The notes: generated by a model not told the origin, from the sequence alone. A stretch of 64,000 bases of DNA from Microvirga rosea (GCF_020595095.1 NZ_JAJDOP010000001.1:620001-684000); one strand, 5' to 3'. Counted from the stretch's first letter, positions 53,086 through 60,921 are shown. A program made the numbers and translations.

Positions 53086-53418
53086 ATGGCCCAAATAGAC
53101 TGGGATCAGATTAGGCGCGTGAAGTGGTCCCACATGGAACCTCCTGCGGACTGGAAGGAGCAATCCCTTAGGCCGATTTCGGTGGAAGGTCTTAGCCTCT
53201 TCGCCCTTGATCACAAAGGAAACCTCTACTGGGATGGGCACCCTGTAGAGACACGGGTGAGACTTACCCGACTTCAGGCTTTCTGGGCCTTCGTTGTCTC
53301 CGTTTTCGCCATAGCGGGCGGTTTTGGAGGAGCCGTACAGGGATGGACCGCATACAACGATTGGGCTTGCAAGGTCGGCTGGTGGTCTCCCGTGTGTCCA
53401 GCGAAGGCTTCCAACTAA
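53086..53418 (+). CDS. Small single-pass membrane protein, unknown function
   Basis: 110 residues from the ATG at 53086. The first 65 residues are polar (DWDQIRRVKWSHMEPPADWK, LFALDHKGNLYWDGHPVETR), then one membrane helix (FWAFVVSVFAIAGGFGGAVQ) and a short tail with two cysteines (DWACKVGWWSPVCPAK). It may sit in the inner membrane with the N-terminal domain in the cytoplasm. It follows the HTH gene by 66 bases. No family recognised. Confidence 0.65.
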   Translation: MAQIDWDQIRRVKWSHMEPPADWKEQSLRPISVEGLSLFALDHKGNLYWDGHPVETRVRLTRLQAFWAFVVSVFAIAGGFGGAVQGWTAYNDWACKVGWWSPVCPAKASN

Positions 53419-53493
53419 TTCGCTGTCCAGAGACGTCCCGCATTACGAGATCGGTTGCGCCCTCAGAGATTCCAGGGCGTTCCCTGCTACCCA

Positions 53494-53561
53494 AGGTCCA
53501 ACAACATCAACAAGACCTTTAGCTCTGTTTTTGAAGGCGCTCCGGTCCCATGTCCTCCTGG
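53494..53561. repeat. Copy 1 of an imperfect 68-bp island repeat
   Basis: Shares long identical blocks (GGTCCAACAACA, CAACAAGACCTTTAG) with 53989-54057. One internal base is missing relative to copy 2, shifting the reading frame, so at least one copy is decayed. Confidence 0.7.
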
Positions 53562-53627
53562 GGATTCAATTGGTTACAGGAGTCCCAAGCGCCCGCTGGC
53601 CCACTGCTGGGCATGTACATGTAAGTG

Positions 53628-53876
53628 TCAGTGCGGTTGCTGTGTGAACGGGACAGCCTCCAGGAATGGAAACTCCAGGATAATCTCACCGGCCTCGTCA
53701 TTTACCTCAATATGGCAAGACGCCCAGTTTACCGGTTTGGTGAACTTAGTGGCCATGAGGTCCTGAGCCATCGCCTTAGTCGCCTCCCACGCCTCATCCG
53801 CATTTGGGAACTCCTGTCCCTCAGGATCAAAGACTGTGTGTTCCCCGATATGCACGTTGAAGAAATAGCGAGGCAT
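53628..53876 (-). CDS. DUF6894-type small protein
   Basis: 82 residues from the ATG at 53876 (MPRYFFNVHIGEHTVFDPEG). The opening PRYFFNVHxG, the E-F-PNADEAWEATKAMAQDLM helix and the strand IEVNDEAGEIILEFPFLEAV followed by a short tail match the small proteins named DUF6894 in rhizobial and methylobacterial genomes, which often occur in many copies per genome. Their function is unknown. It lies between the two island repeats. Confidence 0.82.
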   Translation of the reverse strand: MPRYFFNVHIGEHTVFDPEGQEFPNADEAWEATKAMAQDLMATKFTKPVNWASCHIEVNDEAGEIILEFPFLEAVPFTQQPH

Positions 53877-53880
53877 AAAT

Positions 53881-54138
53881 TCACCCTTGACTGTTCGGGT
53901 TGAGCTGAAAGCCAACTAAGTCGGGAATCGTGTGTTCCGGGCCTCGCCAACAGCGACGATTTCCTAAGGGAGGCCACACGGCCACATCAGGTCCAACAAC
54001 ACCAACAAGACCTTTAGCCGCGTTCTTGAAGATATCTCGCCTTGCATGTCCCCCGGGTGCAACATGGTCAAGATGGGCCCCAAACGGAAGCACCACGTCC
54101 TCCGGTTCGGCAGTAGCGGAAGGGAAACCTTGGGCCAC
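53881..54138 (-). CDS. Doubtful 85-residue ORF spanning repeat copy 2
   Basis: Opens with a GTG at 54138 that has no ribosome site. The product contains PFGAHLDHVAPGGHARRD and IFKNAAKGLVGVVGP, the second of which is also encoded by repeat copy 1 after its frameshift. This could be the intact version of a small gene duplicated at 53494, or a remnant of one. No family is recognised. Confidence 0.3.
   Translation of the reverse strand: MAQGFPSATAEPEDVVLPFGAHLDHVAPGGHARRDIFKNAAKGLVGVVGPDVAVWPPLGNRRCWRGPEHTIPDLVGFQLNPNSQG
53989..54057. repeat. Copy 2 of an imperfect 68-bp island repeat
   Basis: Direct copy of 53494-53561, in the same orientation, 495 bases apart. The pair flanks the DUF6894 gene and may reflect duplication or a small insertion. 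Confidence 0.7.
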
Positions 54139-54183
54139 CTAAACTAGTGCCACGGCAATCTTGAGCGTGTTCGCAGCAAGGAT

Positions 54184-55131
54184 TCAAAGATCCCCTTCCT
54201 CTCTCTCAAGCCACCACTGGAGTTGATCGGACCTTTGCCTTACTAGCTCTTGCTTTGCGGAGGCCCAAACCAAGGGGTACATTGATCCCCCCTCCACAAG
54301 AGCAGCATGTAAATTAGCCTCACTGTCGGAAAATAATTCCCATTTACTCTGACAGTCAGCCAGAAGTTGCTTATTTATATCAGGGAGAGCCTCAACTTTG
54401 CTGTATTTTTCCTTGAGATTCTCTAATTCGGCCTGAAGCGCATCACCAGCGTGGATGTTCATTTCGGTTTGCGTCAAAGGCACCTCGCCTCTGAGCTGTT
54501 GACTGACGTACCAATCCGTCGCTTTTAAGAAAGCCTCCGCTGCCTTCAGAAATCCATTGATCTCAGTTGTTTCATATGCGGCAGTGCGAGGGATTTCGTG
54601 TGTCAATATGTGACGTACCTCAAAGAGCCGACCCAGTGTTGTAAACATAAGATCGGTGTCGTCGATTATAGGCACTGGCTGTGAACCTTTTACTTCCACA
54701 GACAAGCGGTCACACACTTTCGGAAGCGCTTCGCGATATCCAGGTAGAAGCTTCTCAAGAACGGAGGTTACTTGAGTGATGTCGTTTACTGAAATTGAAT
54801 GGGCGATAATGTCGCCAAGAGATAACCGTCGACCGTGAAGGTTCGTAGCAAACCAAAAATCAATCTTAACATTTTTGAATAAACTCTCGGCACGATCAAG
54901 ATAAGGCGACCCAGTGTCGATGATGTCTCGAACTGTCTCTCTCGAAAACACTTCCAAGATAGTCGCAATCCGCATTGGGACGAAGTCGGAGAATTGCTCG
55001 ACCGTCGAGGAAGCTTTCTCCCAGTGATGTTTGAGACTTTCGAGGTGGTAAATAAGTTCAAACCCTAGTCGCGAGCGTCCCCTACGTTCCTTCCAATCGA
55101 CGATTTGTTCGACGTGGCTCGGCCTAACCAT
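54184..55131 (-). CDS. HEPN-motif protein with LprI-like C-terminal region
   Basis: 315 residues, ATG at 55131, in an AT-rich stretch unlike the flanking chromosome. The central helical region contains LGRLFEVRHILTHEIPR, an R-x4-H pair (Arg173, His178) that is the hallmark of HEPN ribonuclease domains. The last 80 residues (ALQAELENLKEKYSKVEALP, QLLADCQSKWELFSDSEANL, VEGGSMYPLVWASAKQELVR) follow the layout of the LprI/DUF1311 domain. There is no signal peptide, so the LprI-like part would be cytoplasmic, which is unusual. HEPN proteins commonly act in phage defence or toxin systems; no MNT-type antitoxin gene is adjacent. Confidence 0.68.
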   Translation of the reverse strand: MVRPSHVEQIVDWKERRGRSRLGFELIYHLESLKHHWEKASSTVEQFSDFVPMRIATILEVFSRETVRDIIDTGSPYLDRAESLFKNVKIDFWFATNLHGRRLSLGDIIAHSISVNDITQVTSVLEKLLPGYREALPKVCDRLSVEVKGSQPVPIIDDTDLMFTTLGRLFEVRHILTHEIPRTAAYETTEINGFLKAAEAFLKATDWYVSQQLRGEVPLTQTEMNIHAGDALQAELENLKEKYSKVEALPDINKQLLADCQSKWELFSDSEANLHAALVEGGSMYPLVWASAKQELVRQRSDQLQWWLEREEGDL

Positions 55132-55232
55132 CTATTCAGTCCTTCGACGCTTGGAACTAAGCTCTCTTTTCGCAAAGCTGAAAACGATCCGGAGGATCGC
55201 TAGCCCTCTATGTGCTGTAACCTTTCATCTGA

Positions 55233-56021
55233 CTAGGGTCCATAAGTCTCGGTTATTATCAGCTCCAGATTTTCGCGCTGGAAGGATTGCTCGTATGTCA
55301 CCGTTGTGATCAGCAATTCATTATCCCCTCCGACCGATACCCTGCTCTCGCTAACTCCGTCGTTATCGGCCTGACAGTGGAAATGGACTATCAGACCGTC
55401 GAAATAGAAGCGGAAGATAGGTACTGACCTCTCAGGCCCATCACCGATTGCAGGAATTGTTTTGATCTGCCTCAGAGGAGTGAGGTTATGCACAATTCCA
55501 ACTGTCGAAAGTTGGGTGAGTTGGATTGGATAAAACGACAACGGATTGGGGTCATTATGAAGCAACATGTAGCGCAACGACTCCAAATCTTGCGGACGTA
55601 TTTGTACCTCTGAAAATTCCGGACGACTGCTCGCCGCCGCCCGCCACAAGAGGCTTAGAAAAAACAAGCGGAGACGCCCAGTATCTATGTTCCGGATACT
55701 ACGAAGCCCCCAATGGGGGGGAAACGATGAAGTCGCCTCGGTGGTGAGCTTTCGCATAGCCCCCCATCCGCTCCACACCAATTTTTGTTTTCGCAGCTCG
55801 CTAACAGCCCAGGTGTCAAGAGCTGTTAAAATGTTCTCTCCAGCCTGGATGACGAGTTCGCTATCGTACCAACTATCCCAACGCCTGATGGGTATCCTAT
55901 TGGGCCCAGACTGAATGAGTCCCGCTCCCGGAGTCTCAGGTCGAGTAAGCGCCTTTGGGATAAGGTGAGATTTCACGAACTTCCCGCGAAGCCCCGTCAG
56001 CTTACATACACCCTGTGCCAC
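55233..56021 (-). CDS. HNH-like island protein of unknown function
   Basis: 262 residues from a GTG at 56021, with GGAGGA nine bases upstream; an alternative TTG at 56063 has no site. The N-terminus VCKLTGLRGKFVKSHLIPKA then LTRP resembles the start of HNH endonucleases (a Cys, then a Ser-His before a proline), but the paired CxxC zinc sites are incomplete. The remaining 220 residues, beta-rich in part (IFRFYFDGLIVHFHCQADND), are unrecognised. It is read towards the HEPN gene on the same strand, with 101 bases between, so they may form a unit. Confidence 0.65.
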   Translation of the reverse strand: MAQGVCKLTGLRGKFVKSHLIPKALTRPETPGAGLIQSGPNRIPIRRWDSWYDSELVIQAGENILTALDTWAVSELRKQKLVWSGWGAMRKLTTEATSSFPPHWGLRSIRNIDTGRLRLFFLSLLWRAAASSRPEFSEVQIRPQDLESLRYMLLHNDPNPLSFYPIQLTQLSTVGIVHNLTPLRQIKTIPAIGDGPERSVPIFRFYFDGLIVHFHCQADNDGVSESRVSVGGDNELLITTVTYEQSFQRENLELIITETYGP

Positions 56022-56204
56022 TTTTGCATTTCCTCCGTTCAAACGAATCTCTTCGCCGCCCAATCGAAATACTGTCGGGCGCTACAATGATTACAAGCCA
56101 TTAGACCTTGGCCGTGTGGCATAGCCGTTTGTGGATGAAGTTGTCCGCCACTGAAGTGGATCTTGATTTTTGGCATAGACTCTGCCGTTATATCTTAGAA
56201 CCTA

Positions 56205-56771
56205 ATGGCGGACATGCACATGACGATGTTGGTAGGCTACGGGCGGACAAGCACTCTCGATCAATTAGCCGGTCTGGAGGCTCAAGAGCGCGATCTGAAG
56301 GCACTCGGATGCGGCAAGGTCTTCCTAGAGCAAACCTCCTCCGTTGGTCCTCGAAAGACATTAGATGCGGTCCTGGAGTACGTCCGAGAGGGTGACGCTC
56401 TGGTCGTGACCAAGCTGGATCGCCTCGCCCGCTCCGTGGTCCACCTGGGACAGATCATTGCCACCCTAGAGGCCAAGAAAGTCGGTCTGAGGATCCTTGA
56501 CCTTGGGATCGACACCAACACCCCGACAGGGCGGCTCATGCTCAATGTTCTGGGCAGCGTCGCTCAGTTTGAACGGGAAATGATGCTGGAGCGTCAGCGT
56601 GAGGGGATCGCCAAGGCCAAGGCCGAGAAGAGGTACAAGGGCCGAGCCCCGACCGCCCGTGCCAAGACGGAAGAGATTAGGGCCTTGGCCTCCCAAGGTG
56701 TCTCCAAGCGGGAGATTGCCAAGCGACTTGGTGTGGGTGAACGGTCCGTCTTCAGGGTCTTAGCGACCTAG
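56205..56771 (+). CDS. Serine recombinase of the resolvase/invertase family
   Basis: 188 residues. Resolvase domain with catalytic Ser in GYGRTSTLDQLAGLEAQ, then ALVVTKLDRLARSVVHLGQI and GSVAQFEREMMLERQREGIA; the C-terminal HTH is KTEEIRALASQGVSKREIAK then RLGVGERSV. Several in-frame ATGs (56205, 56223) allow a start a few residues later. Such enzymes resolve dimers or invert short segments; here it may help maintain the element. No transposase is next to it. The upstream 130 bases contain a short TGGCATAG direct repeat that could be part of a res site. Confidence 0.9.
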   Translation: MADMHMTMLVGYGRTSTLDQLAGLEAQERDLKALGCGKVFLEQTSSVGPRKTLDAVLEYVREGDALVVTKLDRLARSVVHLGQIIATLEAKKVGLRILDLGIDTNTPTGRLMLNVLGSVAQFEREMMLERQREGIAKAKAEKRYKGRAPTARAKTEEIRALASQGVSKREIAKRLGVGERSVFRVLAT

Positions 56772-57135
56772 GGATACCGAGACCCTACTTACGCCTGGAG
56801 CGAGGGCTTTCAAGGTGTGACTGGGAGCTATGTGGCCCACATAATTCCACAGCTCAGTTAAAGACAAGCAGGTTTGGGAGCCTGTGTAAACACCCACACA
56901 CCTATACACATTCAAATGTTTAAGAGTATAAGTGTAGTACAGGCTAAGAAACTATTTTACTAAACTTGACTTGCTTTTAGAATCACCATAGTAGAGGTCA
57001 TGAAAATACACTAGGATGATCGCTTCTTGTGGCCATTCAAGGTGACATAGGATGTGTTTCTCCTCATGTCGAATATCATCATGACCGCTAACAAGGATAC
57101 GGCTCCTATAAGGCTAAACATTGGACGCATGAGCT
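56772..57135. other. AT-rich spacer upstream of the SF2-like ATPase gene
   Basis: 364 bases, one of the most AT-rich parts of the window. It includes GTGTAAACACCCACACACC (about 56882-56900), a run of ACAC-type motifs that could serve in replication or regulation, and the promoter-like TTGACT/TAGTAG pair listed separately. No gene is supported. Confidence 0.5.
56966..56994 (+). promoter_or_regulatory. Candidate promoter for the SF2-like ATPase gene
   Basis: TTGACT at 56966-56971 and TAGTAG at 56989-56994 with 17 bases between, 142 bases upstream of the GTG start. The -10 is weak, so the call is tentative. Confidence 0.35.
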
Positions 57136-59064
57136 GTGTCCAATGATCCTTTTGAGTTTGATGCAAAAGAGCCTATTGGGGACACTCAAGCAGACAATAC
57201 TATGATTGCAGAAAGAGAATGCCTTAATGAACTTGTCGATGTGGTAGAAATTCCAGATAATTATAACAATGTTACTACCACTTTGAGTATCTCAGATCCT
57301 CTTGTTCAAGGGACAATGAATGGTCTCAGGACCACCTTTGATCACCGTGGTTTGTCTCCAACACATGAGATGTGGACAGCCCTGGAAGCTGCAATCCAAG
57401 TCATGGCGAACATGGCCCAGGGAAGCTGTGATCCGGTCTACTTTGTCAGCAGCCTTGATCCTGGTGTTGGGAAGACCACAGCGATGATCCATTTCCTGAG
57501 GGAACTGGTTCAATCCAAGGATCACAAGGGTATCTCGGCTCTGATCTGTCTTGGAAGACTTGAACAGATTGAGACAGTGGTCCGAGAAATTAGCCTTCAA
57601 GATCAGGACTTCGCCGTGCTGACGGCTAAGGACAATATTGACCTGAACTCCTTAGGCTGTGGTTGTCCTGAGGAAGGCCGTGTCCTGTTCACAACTCAGG
57701 CCATGGTTGAGGCTCGTTGTGTCTACAAGTCCTTCAGTGAGGTGAAGGCGCTTCAGTTTAGGGGCCAAGTCAGACAGGTCAGAATTTGGGACGAAGCGAT
57801 TCTCCCAGGGCGGGCCATTGCCGTTAGGCGAGACAGCATTGCCTCTCTTCTCTCCACCTTGAGAGGTTCCTATCCTGGGCTCACAGACGCCTTGGAGGAG
57901 CTCTTCGTTCATCTTCGTGGCCTAGTCGACAAGACAATCATTGATGTCCCATCGTTGGACGTGACCTTCGACACCCGATTGAATGACGTTTCTAAGTTCG
58001 TCATTGATCAACCGGAGGACCAACGTAAGGCGGTCCAGGATCTATGGTCCCTCATGGGTCACAAGGCGGTCGTGCGGGTTGATGGTCACAAAGGTCCTAC
58101 CCTTGTCGATTACCGGACGACCCTCCCTGAAGACATCAAGCCAATCCTGGCCCTCGATGCGTCTGCCCGAGTGAGGGCAACCTATGATCTTTGGGAAAGA
58201 GGACGTGGTGACCTCATCCGGCTCCCATCTGCCACGAAGCGGTATGACAACCTCACGATCAATGTTTGGGATCATGGAGGCGGTAAGTCGGCCTACAGGG
58301 GCAGTGGAGACCAGATCGTCAAAGGCGTCCTGAGCGTAGTTGCAACGAAGCCCAATGAGGACTGGCTTGTCGTCCATCACAAACACAAGCCCGGTCTTCT
58401 GGATCTGCCCCTTGAGGTGAGCAAAGGGCTTTCTGGGAATCATAAGGTTCGCTTCCTCAACTGGGGAGCCCATGACGGCACCAATGAGTTCAAGGACGTG
58501 TCCAATGTGATCCTGGCAGGGACATTGTTCCCTTCGCTGTCCCATTATGAAGGGCTCGCTCGGCTGTCCTCAGGTCGCCCGGCGTCCACAGGTCTCCTGA
58601 CCGATCAAATGATCAGAAACACGACGTTGGGAGAACATAGCCATATGATCCTGCAAGCCCTGTGTCGGAGCAGTGTTAGACAGAACCAGAATGGGGAGTG
58701 TCCTCCTGTCACTGCGTATCTGATCGCGAGCCCGCGCAGTGGGATTAAGGGCCTCCTCCCTAAGGTGTTTCCAGGGGCGCATATCGTCACTTGGGAGCCC
58801 GTTAAGAAACAACCTCAAGGGAAGGTGGCCGATGCTGTCGGCTATGTGCGTAACTGGTTTGAGGACGATCCCAACGGAGCATTGGCTTACAAAGAGGTCC
58901 AGCGGGCAGTCGGGATCAAGGACCGATCCAACTTCAGGACCACCATTCGCCATCACAAGATGTTCCAGGTGGCACTGGAAGAGTTGGGCTTGGAGGAATG
59001 GGGGACGGGCAAGTACCTCACTCATCTTCGGAGGATACCTGTGGCGTTCGGAGTTGCAGCGTAG
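57136..59064 (+). CDS. SF2-like helicase/ATPase of island replication type
   Basis: 642 residues from a GTG at 57136 (VSNDPFEFDAKEPIGD); the ribosome site is weak. Walker A is SSLDPGVGKTTAMIHFL (about 105-121), Walker B RIWDEAILPGRAIAV, a motif III-like LALDASARVRATYDLWE, and near 510 QALCRSSVRQNQNGEC, which looks like the arginine-finger motif VI of SF2 helicases. The C-terminal 100 residues (YKEVQRAVGIKDRSNFRTTI) look like a winged-helix DNA-binding part. Its size and place suggest the element's replication or mobilisation ATPase. No close named family comes to mind. Base composition in its first 300 codons is lower in GC than the chromosome. Confidence 0.72.
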   Translation: MSNDPFEFDAKEPIGDTQADNTMIAERECLNELVDVVEIPDNYNNVTTTLSISDPLVQGTMNGLRTTFDHRGLSPTHEMWTALEAAIQVMANMAQGSCDPVYFVSSLDPGVGKTTAMIHFLRELVQSKDHKGISALICLGRLEQIETVVREISLQDQDFAVLTAKDNIDLNSLGCGCPEEGRVLFTTQAMVEARCVYKSFSEVKALQFRGQVRQVRIWDEAILPGRAIAVRRDSIASLLSTLRGSYPGLTDALEELFVHLRGLVDKTIIDVPSLDVTFDTRLNDVSKFVIDQPEDQRKAVQDLWSLMGHKAVVRVDGHKGPTLVDYRTTLPEDIKPILALDASARVRATYDLWERGRGDLIRLPSATKRYDNLTINVWDHGGGKSAYRGSGDQIVKGVLSVVATKPNEDWLVVHHKHKPGLLDLPLEVSKGLSGNHKVRFLNWGAHDGTNEFKDVSNVILAGTLFPSLSHYEGLARLSSGRPASTGLLTDQMIRNTTLGEHSHMILQALCRSSVRQNQNGECPPVTAYLIASPRSGIKGLLPKVFPGAHIVTWEPVKKQPQGKVADAVGYVRNWFEDDPNGALAYKEVQRAVGIKDRSNFRTTIRHHKMFQVALEELGLEEWGTGKYLTHLRRIPVAFGVAA

Positions 59065-59122
59065 GTCTGGGTCGGACAGGATTAGTGAGATCTGACGTCC
59101 TCTCCTGGCGAAATCAACAAAA

Positions 59123-59150
59123 GAGGCTCCCGAAAGGGAACCTCAGTTTT
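59123..59150 (+). terminator. Probable Rho-independent terminator after the SF2-like gene
   Basis: GAGGCTCCC-GAAA-GGGAACCTC forms a nine-base stem with one mismatch and a GAAA loop, followed by AGTTTT. It lies 59 bases after the stop of the ATPase gene. Confidence 0.6.
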
Positions 59151-59276
59151 CCAGAGGGAGGAAAGGAAGCTATCCACCTGTGACCAGTCTCGGCCCGCTT
59201 CTCAGGTCGGTCAACTCAACAAGTCTTTCTGATTGTGAAGAGACGGCCATCCTATCGATCAACAATAGTCTTCACG

Positions 59277-59444
59277 TCAGCGGCGGGTCAGGGCCTTCCA
59301 TGCGATCACAGGAGCGATCAGAGGCCATCCAAGGGCCGCGATCAAGATATGCATGAGGCGGACCCCATGGGGATCTTTGATACCCGTCGAAACCACAAGA
59401 AGTCCTATCGCTCCCGATAGATAAGTAACAGCCAAACTTGTCAC
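59277..59444 (-). CDS. 55-residue small membrane protein
   Basis: GTG start at 59444 with AGAGGGG about eight bases upstream. The product has two hydrophobic segments (VTSLAVTYLSGAIGLLVVST, then LMHILIAALGWPLIAPVIAW) separated by a short polar loop (GIKDPHGVR), ending KALTRR. That would form a helical hairpin with charged ends inside. It lies just inside the right end of the island, antisense to a frame with no protein-like character. No family recognised. Small two-helix proteins like this can be toxins or regulators, but nothing here shows which. Confidence 0.6.
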   Translation of the reverse strand: MTSLAVTYLSGAIGLLVVSTGIKDPHGVRLMHILIAALGWPLIAPVIAWKALTRR

Positions 59445-59540
59445 CCGACGCCCCTCTAAGTCGCTGATTGCAGGACCGGCTACATGGGGAATTCTGAGGC
59501 GACTATGTGGTGGACCGTCGCTCTCTCAGATAGGAAATTC

Positions 59541-59557
59541 CTGTCACAATCCTGTCA
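59541..59557. repeat. Paired GTCACA motifs near the right island end
   Basis: GTCACA at 59541-59546 and 59552-59557, spacing 11 bases, matching the left-end pair at 49084/49095 and lying about 100 bases inside the right tRNA copy. The shared TGTCACAGC core supports integrase arm sites. Confidence 0.55.
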
Positions 59558-59659
59558 CAGCGAGAGGCATTTTGGGTGTGATTTTTGCCTTTCCCAGGTC
59601 GTAACAAACTGATAGAGGGAGCTGTGTAACGGATTGAAATTCAAGCTGTTCCGGCCAAA

Positions 59660-59736
59660 GCACCCGTAGCTCAGCTGGATAGAGCGTTGCCCTCCGAAGG
59701 CAAAGGTCACACGTTCGAATCGTGTCGGGTGCGCCA
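59660..59736 (+). tRNA. tRNA-Arg (CCG), right copy
   Basis: 77 nt, identical to the copy at 48936, complete with acceptor, D, anticodon (CCG) and T arms and encoded CCA. The flanking identity extends two bases upstream and three downstream. It is the right boundary of the island. Having a whole functional tRNA at both ends, rather than a 3' fragment, is uncommon. Confidence 0.97.
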
Positions 59737-60298
59737 TCTAACTCCCCAAAATGCCTGTAGAAATTTGGCGCCTCCACCAGCGGTGACGCTCCACCTGCCG
59801 CGGGCTTTCGCCCTCGAGCCCGTTCGATCAAAGATCGTCTTTGCGGATTCTCTCGGCAGATTCTCTCGGGGCAAAGCCGCATCAGCTTGACTGCCGGGGA
59901 GCCCGAGACGGGACCGGCAGCGAATCCCGCTATGGCCCGCTTCTTCGCCTTTGACGTGATCCGGACCGGACACGGTCAACGCGCTACCTCACGACGGACG
60001 ACCCGGAAACCTTGCGGCAGCTTACCTGATGATGAGGGTGGACCAGGGAGTATTTCCCTGAATCCGGGAGAGAACTCTCAAAGTGACCGGCTACCCCTTG
60101 ACGGATGTAGGACAGGCGTCCTAGAAGTGCTTTTAGGTCAATCGTCCTAGAAGCCTTCGCCTGTCCGCCGGACCGCCTCATGTTCCTGCAACTCATCAAG
60201 CTTTGGTCAGCCGGGAAGGCCATGCCCGCCAGTCCGATCACTCGGCGCTCGGCCTCGGGCAGACCGGCGAATACGGCACGCCACGGGAGGCGGTTGAC
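59737..60298. other. Spacer between right island end and the TetR gene
   Basis: 562 bases. It contains a short tandem repeat of GATTCTCTCGG (about 59838-59860), then the promoter and tandem operators listed below. Open frames here are antisense or composition artefacts; no gene is supported. Confidence 0.5.
60108..60149. promoter_or_regulatory. Tandem TetR-type operators
   Basis: TAGGAC-N4-GTCCTA (60108-60123, perfect arms) and TAGGTC-N4-GTCCTA (60134-60149, one mismatch) are 26 bases apart. The first follows a TTGACG -35-like hexamer at 60098, so bound protein would cover the promoter. Both share the extended CGTCCTAGAAG/CGTCCTAGAAG right side. Confidence 0.65.
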
Positions 60299-60886
60299 AT
60301 GAGTGCTCGGACAACCCGCGGCCAGATCATCGAGGCGGCCGATCTTCTGTTCTATCACCAGGGGTACGACCACACCTCGTTTGCGGACATCGCAGGGGCC
60401 GTCCAGATCTCGCGCGGAAACTTCTACCACCACTTCAAGAGCAAGGACGAAATCCTCGAGGCCGTGATTGCGCTGCGTCTTTCCAACACCCAAAGGATGC
60501 TTGATCGATGGGAGGCCGAAGGGCAGCTCCCCGCCGACCGGATCCGCAGCTTCATTGGGATCCTCATCATCAATCGCACGAGGATCATGCGTTACGGATG
60601 TCCTGTCGGCACGCTCTGCACCGAGTTGGCCAAGCTCGATCATGTCGCCCAAGCAGAGGCGAACAGGATCTTTACGCTGTTTCGCGACTGGCTGTGCCGC
60701 CAGTTCGCGTTGCTCGGCCTCGAGGCAGAGGCCGACTCATCGGCCATGCACATTCTCGCATGGAGCCAAGGCGTCGCGACCCTTGCCAATGCCTTTCACG
60801 ACGAGGTCTTCCTTCGCCAGGAGGTCGATCGGATGTACGCCTGGCTGGAGGCCTGTGGCCAGAGAGCCGGCACACTTTCCGCGTGA
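60299..60886 (+). CDS. TetR family transcriptional regulator
   Basis: 195 residues from the ATG at 60299, with GGGAGG eight bases upstream. HTH: RGQIIEAADLLFYHQGYDHT, SFADIAGAVQISRGNFYHHF, KSKDEILEAVIAL. The C-terminal domain has GCPVGTLCTELAKLDHVAQA, a pattern shared with AcrR/NemR-like regulators that sense electrophiles through cysteines. Two tandem inverted repeats upstream indicate autoregulation. Its stop is 35 bases before the YciI gene, so it probably controls the YciI and tag genes as well. Confidence 0.9.
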   Translation: MSARTTRGQIIEAADLLFYHQGYDHTSFADIAGAVQISRGNFYHHFKSKDEILEAVIALRLSNTQRMLDRWEAEGQLPADRIRSFIGILIINRTRIMRYGCPVGTLCTELAKLDHVAQAEANRIFTLFRDWLCRQFALLGLEAEADSSAMHILAWSQGVATLANAFHDEVFLRQEVDRMYAWLEACGQRAGTLSA

Positions 60887-60921
60887 TGTTCTTCCACCAA
60901 AATCCGAAGGAGCTCGATTCC

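Larger units (their letters stand above)
48934..59739. mobile_element. Genomic island integrated at tRNA-Arg(CCG)
   Basis: About 10.8 kb bounded by an 82-bp perfect direct repeat (48934-49015 and 59658-59739) that contains an entire tRNA-Arg gene at each end. A tyrosine recombinase gene starts 107 bases inside the left copy. A resolvase, an SF2-like ATPase and many unfamiliar small genes fill it, and its base composition is more AT-rich than the flanks, especially at 54.3-55.2 and 56.8-57.3 kb. Paired GTCACA motifs lie near both ends. No conjugation genes or phage structural genes are visible, so it is an integrative, probably mobilisable or satellite-like element. Confidence 0.88.

Noticed and set aside
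56114..56183. TGGCATAG direct repeat upstream of the resolvase as a res site
   Set aside because: Only eight bases match and no inverted-repeat subsites with standard spacing were found.
59544..59882. Open frames antisense to the right tRNA-Arg
   Set aside because: They arise from the reverse complement of the tRNA ([14 protein letters not shown]-type peptide), a well-known annotation artefact.
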